Assembly (NCBI RefSeq): GCF_963678635.1
Contig: NC_087068.1
Coordinates: 47,013,785-47,077,784, forward strand
Direction: 5' to 3'
Origin: Symsagittifera roscoffensis
Lineage: Eukaryota > Xenacoelomorpha > Acoela > Convolutidae
DNA length: 64,000 bases
The position numbers and the translations under genes were made by a program. The notes beneath the pieces are model-generated. The model did not search any database. It was given only the letters and a program-made list of their open reading frames with translations, and was not told where the DNA came from. Shown here piece after piece: positions 22,448 through 34,100 of the stretch. Positions within the stretch are counted from its first letter, which is position 1; each line of letters begins with the position of its first letter.

Positions 22448-23481
22448 ATTCAGACTTTTTTGCGCGCTTTTTTTTTAGAAATTTTAAAATAATGTTTGTC
22501 AATTTTTTCACAGATAAACGTTTTGAGTTTTTGAGCTCAACCAAAAACTAATATAGCCTCAATTTGCGATGATGATCTAATCAATGGGTCAATTTTTCAA
22601 CATTCTGACCTTTTTGAACTTTTTTTTGGATCGTTATAACCAAAAATTTTTGTTTTGGCAACTTTTGTGTTTTAGTAACCTTTATTCTTTTTGGTGATTT
22701 TTTGATCGGCGCAAAATCAATATACTGGAAAAGCACTTTTTAGCAAAACATTGCCAACTAGATTAATAAAAGTGAACCGCGGTTGTCCTTGAGACCAGTG
22801 TTGTCCATAATAAATACGATTACCTCAATATCATATATACGATTGCAATATATAAAATATTCATATATACGATTGCCTCAATAAAAATGAATATCAAATC
22901 AAATAATATATACAAAAAGCGAGATATGGTTTCTATTAGCGAAATGTTTATTTAATTTCGTCTCCAAATTGTGTGCTCTTTGCAACTAATAAAATGTTTA
23001 TTTATTTGCATCACCAAATTTTTGTTCACCAACATAATCTTTCCTCATCATTTGAAATGAAAAAAAAACTATGCTTTGTCAGCCAAAAGCAGTAGTTTTA
23101 AAAACGAATCAACTACAAATTAAATCAAATCGTTTTTGTGAGACTCGACGCTTCTGCTGACTAAACCCGTAATACCAATCGCTCATAGCACTGCACGCTA
23201 GCAGACCAAATTTAAAAAAGAAAAAAAGTTTTAAGAAAAGCATGAAACACGTTTAAAAACTACAATCTGAAGATCAATAAGCGTAAAATGGACAGCGCTG
23301 CCTTCAAGGGAACTTTTGACATTCCGTTTGTAAGCAGCTGATTTTTATGTGATGATTTTTGTAGCATTGATATACTTCAATCATGCCTGCTTTTCTTTCA
23401 AATATAGGTAATTTTTAAGTACATCTAAAATTGGCAATGATCCTATAATTTGATCTCACGTTTACAATTCGATTGAAATGA
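22448..23481. other. intron sequence with short AT-rich repeat
   Basis: 'tcatatatacgattgc' occurs twice at about 22830 and 22861. Otherwise no feature. 26696-27399 is also empty. Confidence 0.5.
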
Positions 23482-24005
23482 AACAAGACTGCTCGGATCA
23501 GGGCGAAGCCTCGAATGTTCCGACTGCCTTTTAAGGTTTATGGAGCGGCAGTGAAAACATGAAAAATTAAATGAAATAAAATAAAATGAAAACTTTTTTT
23601 CTTCAAAATTTGAAATTTTTTATGAAAATCATCCCCCACACGCCATATTAAGTACAAAAAGAAAGATTTCGTTCCTTGTAACAAATTAATTATGACAAAT
23701 AAGCTTCGTTCAACCAATTTGGAACGATTTATAAGACGGATTAAATCTCCGCTTACGCGTTAATAGCGCGAATTATATCGCGCGTTAATTGTCCCAAATT
23801 GGTCAAAATGCCCAAAATGACAATCTTTAAACCCTCATAACTTTACGAAAAACGATCACAGGTAAAATATCTTTTCAAATTTAAGTTCAGGACAACAATG
23901 GCTTTCGAATGATATGAAAGTTAAAAAGTCGAAATTTGTCTGAAGAAAAAAAAACCCACCCCGAGCACAAATATTCCGTTACTTTCGTATCGAAAGTCAG
24001 AACAA
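23482..24005 (+). mobile_element. family A repeat, near-complete copy (array member 1)
   Basis: Runs from AACAAGACTGCTCGGATCAG to TATCGAAAGTCAGAACAA. The central GCGCGAATTATATCGCGC palindrome is intact. It is the first element of the fold-back array ending at 25865. Confidence 0.8.
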
Positions 24006-24206
24006 TAATTTTTTTCCGATGTTTTTTCTATAGCTAATAGTATTTTGGAGCAAATGCCGTAAAGCAAGCAGAGTCAAAGCAAATGGTTGCTTCAAAATCG
24101 ATTACAATGCATTTTTGCAGACTAAACTGTTTCCCTCTGTCAATGAATTGAATTGTGAACTGATAAATTTTGATATTCAGTTTCAAAACAATCAATATAA
24201 ATTTGT

Positions 24207-24648
24207 AACAAAAATAACGGACTGTTTGTACTCGGAAAGTTTTTTTTTGAGACAATCTCGACTTTTTAACTAGCCATTTTGACGGGTTTTTCAAATATCA
24301 TTCAAGAAGTGTTGTTTTCCTGAGCTTATATTCGAAAAGATATATTTCACCTGTGACAATTTTAAGTAAATTTTGGCCATTTTGGGGGCAATTAGCGCGC
24401 GATATATATAGCACTATTAACGCGAAAGCGGAAATTTAATCCGCACTCGAAATTGGTTGAAAGAAGCTTACTTGCCATAATTGATTTGTTACTAGGAGGA
24501 TTTTCACAAAAACCGCAAATTTTATAATAAAAATTTCATTTTACTAATTTTTTTTGTTTTATTAGCCCTTAAAAGGCAGTGACATACGAGCCCTTTGCCC
24601 TGGTACGCAAGTGGAACATTGGTTCGCCCTGATACGAGCAGTCTTGTT
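24207..24648 (-). mobile_element. family A repeat, inverted copy (array member 2)
   Basis: Reverse-strand copy. The right end is worn (AATAACGGACTGTTTGTACT) and the left end is GCCCTGATACGAGCAGTCTT then GTT. Near its left end it carries a partial duplication of the hairpin segment (gagccctttgccctggtacg then gttcgccctgatacgagc). It faces the copy at 23482-24005 across a spacer of about 200 bp. Confidence 0.75.
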
Positions 24649-24723
24649 TGGATTGTTTTTCAATTTCATACTTGACTCTCGTGCCACAATTTATGCAAAA
24701 TACGCGTTTTAAGCATTTGCGCA

Positions 24724-25207
24724 TTTTAAGGTTTATGGAGCGGCAGTGATAACATATAAAATTAAATGAAATAAAATAAATTGAAAATTTTTTTCTTCAA
24801 AATTTGAAATTTTTTATGAAAATCATCCCCCCACACGCCATAGTAAGTACAAAAAGATAGATTTTGTTCCTTGTAACAAATCAATTATGACAAATAAGCT
24901 TCGTTCAACCAATTTGGAACGATTTATAAAACGGATTAAATCTCCGCTTACGCGTGACTAGTGCGAAACATATAGCGCGGTAATTGCCCCAAATTGGTGA
25001 AATGGCAACTTTTAAACCTCCATAACTTTACGCAAAATAATCACAGGTGAAATTTTTTTCAAATTTAAGTTCAAGACAACAATGGTTTTTGAATGATATG
25101 AAAAAATTTTGTCAAAAATGGCTAGTTAAAAAGTCGAAATTTGTCTGAAGAAAAAAAAACCACCCCGAGCACAAATATTCCGTTACTTTCGTATCGAAAG
25201 TCGGAAC
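24724..25207 (+). mobile_element. family A repeat (array member 3)
   Basis: Forward copy lacking the first 45 bases or so, from TTTTAAGGTTTATGGAGCGG to CGAAAGTCGGAACAA. It corresponds to array member 1, offset by about 1.2 kb. Confidence 0.78.
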
Positions 25208-25417
25208 AATAACTTTTTTCCGATTTTTTTTTCGATAGCTAATAGTGTTTTGGAGCAAATGCCGTAAAGCCAGCAGAATAAAAGCAAATGGTTGCTTCAA
25301 AATCGATTACAATGGATTTTTGCAGACTAAACTGTTTCCATCTGTCAATAAATTGAATTGTGAACTGATAATTTTTGATATTCAATTTCAAAACAATCAA
25401 TTTAAATTTGTAACAAA

Positions 25418-25865
25418 AATAACGGAACGTTTCTGCTCGGAAAGTTTTTTTTTCAGACAATCTCGACTTTTTAACTAGCCATTTTGACGGGTTTTTTCAA
25501 ATATCATTCAAGAGGTGTTGTTTTCATGAGCTTATATTCGAAAAGATATATTTCACCTGTGACTATTTTAAGTAAATTTTGGCCCTTTTGGGGGCAATTA
25601 GCGCGCAATATATATATCGCACTATTAAGCGTAAGCGGAAATTTAAGCCGCACTCGAAATTGGTTGAAAGAAGCCTACTTGCCACAAGTGATTTGTTACT
25701 AGGAGGATTTTCACAAAAACCGCAAATATTATAATAAAAATTTCATTTTACTCTATTACGTTTAATTTTTTTTGTTTTATTAGCCCTTAAAAGGCAGTGA
25801 CAAACGAGCCCTTTGCCCTGGTACGCAAGTGGAATATAGGTTCGCCCTGATACGAGCAGTCTTGT
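25418..25865 (-). mobile_element. family A repeat, inverted copy (array member 4)
   Basis: Reverse copy equivalent to 24207-24648, including the same partial duplication of the hairpin segment. This shows that the whole inverted pair was duplicated, rather than inserted twice independently. Confidence 0.78.
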
Positions 25866-26161
25866 ATGGATTGTTTTTTAATTTCATACTTGACTCTCGT
25901 GCCGAAATTTACGCATATTACTGCATAACTCAAATGAAAAAGCAGATATCATTCAATAAGCTGCACAAACGCTTTGACCAATTTGTTAGTTGAAAGTTTT
26001 TTTTGTCGAAAAAAAATACAAAAGTTTTTGATGTTATCATTTTAGATATAAATTTTTTTTTGAATCAATTGCAAATCTCATTTAACTAATGCAAATTGTG
26101 TTAGTCAACGTGAGAAAAATAGAAGGTTTTAAAATCGACTCATAATAAGAAAAGAATTTTC

Positions 26162-26695
26162 AACAAGACTGCTCGTATCAGGACGAAGCCCTGAATGTTT
26201 CAACTGCCTTTTAAGGTTCATGGAGCCGTAATAACATTAAAAAATTCAATGAAATAAAATAAAATGAATTTTTTTTCTGAATTTGAAATTTTTTATAGAA
26301 ATCATCCCCCCACACGCCATATAAAGTACAAAAAGTTAGATTTTGTTCCTTGTAACAATCAATTATGACAAATAAGCTTCGTTCAACCAATTTGGAACGA
26401 TTTATAAGACGGATTAAATCTCCGCTTACGCGTTAATAGCGCGAATTATATCGCGCGTTAATTGTCCCAAATTGGTCAAAATGGCTAAAATGGCAATCTT
26501 TAATCCCTCATAACTTTACGAAAAATGATCACAGGTGATATATCTTTTCAAATTTAAGTTCAGGACAACAATGGCTTTCGAATGATTTTAAAAATTCCGT
26601 CAAAAATGGCTAGTTAAAAAGTCGAAATTTGTCTGAAGAAAAAAAAAAACCCGAGCACAAATATTCCGTTACTTTCGTATCGAAAGTCGGAACAA
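26162..26695 (+). mobile_element. family A repeat, near-complete copy
   Basis: From AACAAGACTGCTCGTATCAG to TATCGAAAGTCGGAACAA. It has an intact central palindrome. The left hairpin has one mismatch (CAGGACgaaGCCCTG). Confidence 0.82.
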
Positions 26696-27399
26696 TAAGA
26701 TGCGAGACATGAATAATTTAGAGAGCACAACGATTGTAATGAATTAAAATGATAATTTTTTTGATTTCGTAAGACTATAACCAACTTTATTGAATTTTAT
26801 CCATGGAGCCCTAATGTGTGTATTTAATTTACAACTTTTACTGCTAGTCGGGTTGACCTCTGTACAAACACAGTTTTTGAAAGCTGTTTCAAAGACTTCA
26901 GAAAATTTTTCTGTTTATGAACTGTGTTGAAAGTTTCCGATTATTAAGAAAAAATAATTTCATTTTTCGGATCAAATTATTCATCATACAAGTCTTATGT
27001 ATGAGAATTGACTGATAAGCATTTTTTAAATCTCCAAAGTTGTTTTGAAATTTTTGTTCTTTTTTTGATCGCATTCTCACTTTTGTGCTCATACAAACAT
27101 TTCGCGGAAATTCTTTTTGCATGTAATTTTTTATTTTTTTTGTCTATTATGTAGTCCAAAATGAATTTATTACACAAACTATTCACAAATCACAATGAAG
27201 TGTTTTCGTGTCGCCACAATTTATGCTTTTATTTTATTTTTAAAAGTTAAGCTATATCTTTAAACACAGGTCATGATTTTTAACTTCTGAAATTTTGAGG
27301 ATAGAAGCTTCTTAGCTTTGGTATTATGGTATGTCATCCATTTTCGTCCGACCACCCTAAACTGCATTTACGGCATTTTGACCCATTTTTGAATAGTTT

Positions 27400-27562
27400 G
27401 CTTGCGGCGCAAATTTTTTTTTTGTCAAAGATCGGTCTTTTTAGAGTTCGGAAAATCAATTGGTCCATATAAAAAGTCTACAAAATTTTCAAAAAATCCC
27501 ACCACCTTCTTTCCACCACCCCCCCCCCCCCCCCCCCCACGAGACAATCTTAAATCCGCCCC
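27400..27562 (-). mobile_element. hAT MITE fragment with poly-C tract
   Basis: The right terminus reads ACAATCTTAAATCCGCCCCT, an inverted copy of the CAGGGGCGGAT end. It is preceded by a 20-base C run at 27519-27538 and the shared 'gttcggaaaatcaattggtc' motif. The left end was not found. It lies upstream of the first recognised CEP135-like exon in gene order on the opposite side of its intron. Confidence 0.5.
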
Positions 27563-27759
27563 TCGGTATAATTCCTACAACTCGTAAATTTGTACTGTGA
27601 GATTGAGTGAGACTACGATTAGAATGAAACTCGAATTACTTTGATTTTTTTAGAGTTATTTGACAAATGGGGAATTTCAGCAAGTAGCGAGAAGCTTCTG
27701 TGAAACTTTGACTATCACTAGCTATAAGTTATAAGTTATATGTTATGACTGCTTCTAAC

Positions 27760-27939
27760 CGTGAGTTTGTACTGTGACGCTGAGTTAGAAGTGGTGGATG
27801 TGTTGTGTTGCTTGACTGGACTGGAGGATCTGCTTCGACTTCTGGCCCTCGCCTCCCCCAGTTTGATCTTCTCGTACTCCTGCTTGTAGAAATCCTTCTC
27901 CTCTTCCAACACTCGAATCACACTCTCGTAGTGCGCATC
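27760..27939 (-). CDS. CEP135: CEP135/TSGA10-like protein, exon (first seen; RS-rich linker)
   Basis: A 180-bp exon of 60 codons. It starts DAHYESVIRVLEEEKDFYKQ and EYEKIK, a coiled coil that corresponds to the 'FLKGIEEERDYYKKELERL' segment of CEP135. It then passes into an Arg/Ser-rich linker (RARSRSRSSSPVKQ) and a Ser/Thr/Asn-rich tail ending QYKLT. The acceptor is cttgtttag and the donor is ACG|GTTAGA, phase 0 at both ends. A basic RS/SP stretch near this point is also present in vertebrate members. The linker may be phosphorylated (inference). No exon further upstream was recognised between 28 kb and 64 kb. Confidence 0.87.
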
Positions 27940-28219
27940 CTAAACAAGTTTGAAACTTCTTCCGAGCCCGTCGGTGTTCAGTTTTAGTTATTGCGAGAAA
28001 CGTTTGAAAAATGTTAAAAAAGCGAGAAAAGCCAAAAAACTTTACTTACACTTTCTGAGACTAAGGTACATTTTTGAACCCATATGAACATTCTCACCCT
28101 TCAAAATACCGAATGAACAATTCTCCCCTCTGAAATGATTTACGGGCAAGCTTCTTCACTTGGTCCTTTTTAATGCTCAGCCTGCTCAAGTTATTTAACA
28201 GCAGGAACGTGAGACTAAA

Positions 28220-28275
28220 AACAAGACTGCTTGTATATCAGGGCAAAACCCTGAATGTTCCGACTGCACTTTAGG
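28220..28275 (+). repeat. family A left-end fragment (and reverse remnant 28640-28890)
   Basis: AACAAGACTGCTTGTATATC then AGGGCAAAACCCTGAATGTT and CCGACTGC, only the left terminus. A strongly decayed reverse-strand remnant lies at 28640-28890 (acagaatatttgtgctcggt … gtaagcggagattta). Confidence 0.55.
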
Positions 28276-28930
28276 GCCATTTAAACAGTTTTAAGTTGAA
28301 AACTTGATGAGATACTAAAAAAAGGAAAAAAATATTGTGCAGATTGTGTATTGAAAAGACGCAAACTAGTTCAATACATCTTCCGAGCCCATAGGTCCAT
28401 AAGTATGTGAGAAAAGGTTAAAAAAATACTTGCCTCATGGTTAAAACAAACTGACAAAAACAACAGTAGGGAAGTTTAAACACTTTTGTTTCTGGTTCTT
28501 AGACGCCCACAAAACTTGGAACAAAAAAAATTTTGAAACGAAACCAGGTTTTCAAAGGTACATGTTGTTAGCTCAAAAGAGTTGATTTTAACGGTTACAT
28601 GTTTTAGAATGACCATATTGTGGGTAATTCTTCCAACTACTGAAGAAAACGACAGAATATTTGTGCTCGGTTTTTTTTTCAGACTAATTTCGCATTTGTA
28701 CTAGTCTTTATTGACAGCCACATCTAAAAGTTTTTGATGCTTTGCGCCCAAAACTACGGAGATATTCCAACTGCGACAAATTTTACTAATGTAATGGTGG
28801 TTTGAAAATTGCCACTTCAGAAGGTTTGAGATATTTAATTTTTCGAACTCCAATTTGTTTTAACATCAACAAGTAAAGTAAGCGGAGATTTAGTCCAAAA
28901 ACGGATTCAAAAAAAAAGGTTGGGTAATTA

Positions 28931-29772
28931 CCCGCATCCAGTTTTTAGCGTTAATAATTGATTATAAAATGATTTTAATACCAGTCTTACAAAAATTGAG
29001 AGCAAATTGATTTTAAACAGTAAATAATTGATTATAACCTCTCTTTTTGAAATCAAATATAATCAATTATAATACATTATAATCGATTATAAACGATTGT
29101 TTTTATCCAAATTTCTTTTTCATTTGTTTTGCAGAAAAGATCCATTATAATTGTCTATATTTTATGCTTTTCGTGGACGTTGGTTGGTTTATTACCAAAA
29201 TGGTAAAATTGTTTTTAACAAAATTCAAATAAGTTCAAGTTTTTATCGTTTTATTTTTTCATTTCTTCTTGATTATAAAAGGTTTCATGATGTACATTTT
29301 AGGCTTCTTTGACCACCAAAATATCAGTATAATGATTTAGTTTCATAACTTCTTTTGAAAAAATTATATTTCACCTACCGCAGGATTCTTTCAACTAATA
29401 TGAAGGGATCTCTATGAAACTTTTGTTTCGCGGTGAACTTTGTGTTCAGATGAACCAAAGAGTGACAAAACATCTCACTTTAAGAGATTTTTGACAAAAA
29501 AAATATTTTAATCTATTATAATAGATTATAATAGATTTTAAGAGATTATAAGAGATTATAAGAGAATATAAGTGATTATCGGAGATTATAAATGATTTCG
29601 GAAAAAGTAACATTTTTCGTGACACTATAATAAATTATTATGTTATCATTATAATGGATTAGAAATCGTTTAAAAATCGGAATTTGGCGCTTATAATTAA
29701 TTATAATTTTGTTAAAAGTTTAAATATAATTGTATTATAATCGATTATTTTCTCTTTTTACTGAGTACGGGC
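28931..29772. mobile_element. family B element, TAATCGATTATAA-rich
   Basis: Begins CCCGCATCCAGTTTTTAGCG. It is filled with variants of ATAATCGATTATAA and AGATTATAAGAGATTATAAG, with a conserved unique centre (atctctatgaaacttttgtt). The right end is decayed (GAGTACGGG). No coding capacity. It shares its layout with 41225-42206 and 57540-58172. Confidence 0.65.
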
Positions 29773-30654
29773 AATCCCAATAACAAAAGTTTGTAAAACT
29801 ACATCAAATGCGTTAAGGCGGCGAGAAAACTCAAGGCATTGCCTTTTGATAAAATCAGTCTTGTTTATTCATTTTTCCTTAATTTTAATTTTTTGTCGCT
29901 AATTATACAAAATCTGAAGATTTCAAAGGCGAAAAAGCGCAGACCAATTGTTCTCGTCACCAAAATTTTTTTTAAAATTTATTTGAAAATTTTCATAGCA
30001 AAATCAGAACTTTAAACGCAGCAAAACACAGATTTCTGACCATATCTAACAATTATATGCAAAGCCTGTCTTGATGGAAAAATCACAACTAACGTTTCAA
30101 TTTTTTCCCATTTTCAATACTCCGAGCAAAAAAACAGCGCAGATTTTTCTAATACCGAGCATCTGTTTGTTCCCTTCACTTAATGAAACGATGCAGTTCA
30201 CTCAACGACAAAAGAGTGAAATAGGGACAAAAAACTGAAAATATACTTTTTAATTATGGGTTCAAAAACTTGAAAACAATGGAATTTATACTAAATAAAC
30301 TTAAATTAAATCCTTCTATTATTTAAGAAAAAACACGTTTAAATGTAATTGATTTACAAAAATTACAATTCTTTTCAAAAAAATCACCCGGTTACTAAGT
30401 TATAACAGTCTGACATGATCCCAAAGTTTTGAATATGTGGCTGGAAAAAGAAGACAACAAATTAAAGTTTTAACATTTAAGTGCACTAAAAAGCTTCATT
30501 GACAAAATTAGGGGGGATGAAATTTTACGTTTCTTTTTTCAAAAAATGTTGCTAATCCAAGTGAGCACTTTAACTAAAATTTAAGACAGAGATTTAAATA
30601 TTCAATTTATTTAAAAGAATTCAATTAATTTGCTCTCGCTATGCTTTTTGTAAA

Positions 30655-31370
30655 CTATGAGGATTTGAAAAATGGCTGATTATGATGCGTACGTTATTTC
30701 AATTTAGACCTATTCATAGCCAAGGAAACCAAAAAGTTTGATCGACTAACAATCATTTATTTCAACTTTTTTATACTTCTGACTTTTCTGAATTATTTTT
30801 GTTCGTTTTGATCATACAATGTCCCAAATTAACTTATCCAAAAATTAGTTTAGAAAAAATTTTGCACTATTTAAGCCAATCATTTTCCAACTTTGGATCC
30901 GCCTGATTTTGTTTGCCGTGTGAATTTCTATTCAACATAGAAAAACATAGATTTTAAAATATTTTGCGCAAAAGATGAGAGTTTGACAAAAAAAAAAACA
31001 TTTTTTATTCGAATACAAGAGCGGATCTACGATCCGTTTTTTTTTCAAACTCAGGCTTGTTGATGTTTAATAATATCTTCTAAATCAGTTTTCGAAGCTT
31101 TTCAAAACCAAGTTTTTCCAGTATTTATTTTTGGCATTCAAAAATGAACCTAATTTATCTAAGGTGCAAAAATGGTCAAAGATGAAAGCAATATAAAAAA
31201 ACATGCAGGAGCAATTTTTGGCACATTTGAACCCGTTCACGAAATGATAGCTTTGAGGCCGTTTTAATTAAGTCCTAGCCGCGTTTCCTCGTCGGAACTC
31301 AATTACTCTCTGCCAAGTTTTTAATCAAAATGTTCATTATTTGATGAACAAACAATTGTGGCTGGCTGAA
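30655..31370 (+). repeat. family E dispersed repeat
   Basis: Shares a series of blocks with 33480-34100 (cttttttgacttttcctaat; cgtgtgaatttc/cgtgaaatttc; ttttgcgcaaaagat/ttttgcgcgaaagat) and with 38095-38330 (accgttttaattaagtccta; tttttaatcaaaatgttcat). Strongly diverged and non-coding. Element boundaries are unclear. Confidence 0.45.
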
Positions 31371-31372
31371 TA

Positions 31373-31542
31373 AATTACAACAAAAATTCTTGTTTTCGAA
31401 ACACGGCTGATAGGGCTTTAAAATGCTATATCAGTCGACCTATTTTAATTACCATTTGAGGAAACTGATTTTGCAAGAAAAAACGGAAATTAAACCCCAC
31501 CCAAAGTCAAAGTTCCTACCTTTTTTCAGTGGTTCGAACAAC
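31373..31542 (+). repeat. family A variant 3, right part
   Basis: Contains 'cacggctgatagggctttaa' and ends TTTTTTCAGTGGTTCGAACA. It is a truncated relative of 35510-35931. Confidence 0.45.
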
Positions 31543-31788
31543 AGAGTTTGCACTGGAACATTAGTTCAAACGTCTTAAGAGGGTGATATGAGTTTATTAT
31601 GTTAATAATTTTGTCTACCAAATGCCAGTTTCATTAATAATTTGTTCCAAAACAAATCTATAAGAGGAAAATTAATTCAGAACTACCACAGCATCTGGAA
31701 AAAAATAGTTGGACTATCATATCAGTTCTCTTCAACCTATGTGAGCAAATAGTTTTGATATGTTAGCAGTAGACTGAAACTATAAAAG

Positions 31789-32322
31789 AACAACACTGCT
31801 CGTATCAGGGCGAAGTCCTGAGTGTTCCCACTGCCTTTTAAGGTCTATGGAGCATTAATAACATGAAAAATTTCAATGTAATAGAAAAAATAAAATAAAA
31901 ACTTTTTGAAAAAATTTGAGATTTTATGTAAAAACATCCCCCCACACGTCATATTAAGTACAAAGTGATAAATTTTGCGCCCATTAACAAATCAATTATG
32001 GCATAAAAGCATCCTTGAACCAATTTGGAACAATTTCTAAGACGGATTAAATCTCGCTTACGCGATAATAGCGCGAAATTTATCGCGCGTTAATTGTCCC
32101 AAATTGGCCAAAATGGCAGTCTTTAAACCCCCATAACTTTATAAAAATTGATCGCAGGTAAAATATTTTTTCAAATTCAAGCTCAAGACAACAATAGCTT
32201 TCGAATGATATAAAAAAATTCTGTCAAAAATGGCTAGTTAAAAAGTCGAAATTTGTCTGAAGAAAAAAAAACCCACCCCGAGCACAAATATTCCGTTACT
32301 TTCGTATCGAAAGTAGGAACAA
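31789..32322 (+). mobile_element. family A repeat, near-complete copy
   Basis: From AACAACACTGCTCGTATCAG to TATCGAAAGTAGGAACAA. All three palindromes are present, the centre reading TAGCGCGAAATTTATCGCGC. The hAT MITE at 32386 begins 64 bp further on. Confidence 0.82.
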
Positions 32323-32385
32323 AAACTGAAAACTGTTCTTTACTCTGGCTTGAATAGTTTGAAAAAGGCGGAATATATATTCACA

Positions 32386-32821
32386 CAGGGATGTAAAAAA
32401 ATATATTGTTTTTAAATATATTGACAATAAATACATTTAAATAATTTATTTTCCAGTTCAAAAAATAAAAATATTCCAATAGCAAGTTTCCAATAGACGG
32501 CTGCTAGGACTATTGCGTTAAACACAGATTGGGCGATTTCGGGCACCAGCTAAAGGAACAATGGCCATGTAAAAATATACGTTTTGTTTTTGTAGGGAAA
32601 TATTTTATTTCGGGGTCTACTGTGCAATAAACGGATGTCCGCATTTTATTTGCTGGTTATTATGTATAGGGCCAATTGGCAAATTTCAACAGCAAGCAGA
32701 TATTTTTTCAACAGCAAGCAAAACATTTAAATATATTTTTATATTTATTTTTCTCCTCAAAAAAAATAAATATATTTATTTTTTTGAAAAAATATATTTA
32801 ATATATTTTTTTACATCCCTG
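32386..32821. mobile_element. hAT MITE with perfect 8-bp target-site duplication
   Basis: 436 bp. The left end is CAGGGATGTAAAAAAATATA and the right end is TATATTTTTTTACATCCCTG. The flanks are tattcaca (32378-32385) and tattcaca (32822-32829), an exact 8-bp duplication typical of hAT insertion. The interior has no open frame. It includes a small duplicated motif (tcaacagcaagca) and AT-rich subterminal inverted sequence. The identical flanks suggest a fairly young insertion. Confidence 0.9.
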
Positions 32822-33479
32822 TATTCACATGCTATTATTTCACATGCTATTATCTTCCAACCGAATTAGCACTCTTGCACTAAAATGCTTTATCGACTAA
32901 ATTGGGTTGAATTGAAATTTGTGATTAAGTTCAAAAAGTTTTTCTTCGTCTTTGAAAAGTTTTTTTTGAAAGCAGCAAGATTGAAATATTATTGTGCAAA
33001 ATGTTTAAATTTTTCTATGCAGAGCGCTACAAAAGCAAATTGATCGTTGTTTAAAATCAATCGAATTAGGGCAATTTTAATTGGTCAACCACTTTCTAAT
33101 TAAAAATAAATAATTGAATTAGTATCAACCGTGTGCAAAACCAATAATGTTTTATTTTTATTTTTGCACATGTCATGGACAATCGAACTTTCCAAAGAAA
33201 TGAAATTTTAAGTTCATTTCTTCAACGATTTGAGATCTTATAGTTTGTTCTAAAATAAAAACTGCAACAAATTGATTGATATATAAAAAATAGAATAAAA
33301 ATAGAACACATGAGTAATGCACAATCATGGCATGAAAGAGTTACTTCATCCAGGCATTTTTGTCAGCGATGCTTTTGACCAGACCGGAAATTAAATTAAT
33401 TATGCCCTGGGCTTTTTTTTCAGGGATAATTTTAGCCGAGCACGGAAATTGAGATCGTTTTATCTATAAAAAGTACAAA

Positions 33480-34100
33480 CTTTTAATAGATTTCATCTGG
33501 AATTTCTTCTGGAAAGTCTTTGGCGTAAGTTTTATGATTGCGAGTGAAACGAGTTTTCTGGATCTACAAACAATAATTATTTTTAACTTTTTTGACTTTT
33601 CCTAATTAATTTTGCTCAGTTTGATCACATATGTACATATTTTTTTGCAAAATTCTTTTTGCTTTTCTATAGCGACTTCACCATTGAAATAATCTTTTTA
33701 ATTTTCAGTTTTGGTTTCTAAGGCTCAGTTCAATTCAAATAATTCAATAGCCGACGCTAATCATAGATGAAACTATTGTTTTCCTCCCTGTAACCAACAG
33801 CTTCAGAAATAGATTTCGCCATTGTTGTATTAATTTCCCGACGGGTCCGGCCGGGCCGCAGTGCTTAATTGAGCCTTGTTGGGAGGGGGGTTCAATTATT
33901 TTTCAGACCCATTCTCCCTCCGCTATTCGAGACTAATTAATGTACCAAAACCTTTGCAATTTCTATATGTGAAGTATTTTCCAAATTTGCACCCGACTAA
34001 CTTTGCGGCGTGAAATTTCATACAACTCACAAAACCCGACCCTTGATTTAAATTGCGATTTCAAATTGTTTTGCGCGAAAGATAACTGTTCGTTTTCATT
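33480..34100 (+). repeat. family E dispersed repeat, second copy
   Basis: Collinear blocks with 30655-31370 in the same orientation, with insertions. A GC-rich patch at 33838-33870 (cgacgggtccggccgggccg) lies inside and has no counterpart in the first copy. Confidence 0.4.

Larger units (their letters stand above)
23482..25865. repeat. tandem duplication of a family A inverted pair, ~1.2 kb unit
   Basis: Unit: forward element, spacer of about 200 bp, inverted element. The spacer includes 'caaatgccgtaaagc' and 'tggttgcttcaaaatcgatt'. It recurs at about +1205 bp with roughly 90 percent identity by eye, and the flank 'catacttgactctcgtgcc' is also duplicated. A further forward element follows at 26162. 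Each unit can fold into a hairpin with stem of about 400 bp. Confidence 0.8.
3211..27939 (-). other. CEP135: CEP135/TSGA10-like gene, partial extent with introns
   Basis: The six exons sum to 1005 bp (335 codons) without a stop or frame conflict. The introns are 6059, 11881, 2040, 474 and 3270 bp, all GT-AG. Both gene ends are missing, so the start codon, the N-terminal microtubule-binding region known in CEP135, and the C-terminus are not visible. CEP135/Bld10 is a cartwheel-pinhead scaffold of the centriole, and TSGA10 is a sperm-tail paralogue. That role is inferred from family membership only. The introns carry most of the transposon remnants of the left half of the window, so host exons occupy only about 4 percent of this interval. 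Confidence 0.88.

Noticed and set aside
21822-22492. Consecutive 90-codon plus-strand frames
   Set aside because: They lie in the TCGA-rich inverted-repeat element, whose repeated words avoid stop codons. Not genes.
33838-33870. GC-rich patch 'cgacgggtccggccgggccg' as a CpG-island promoter
   Set aside because: Very short, inside a dispersed repeat, and no gene start follows on either strand.
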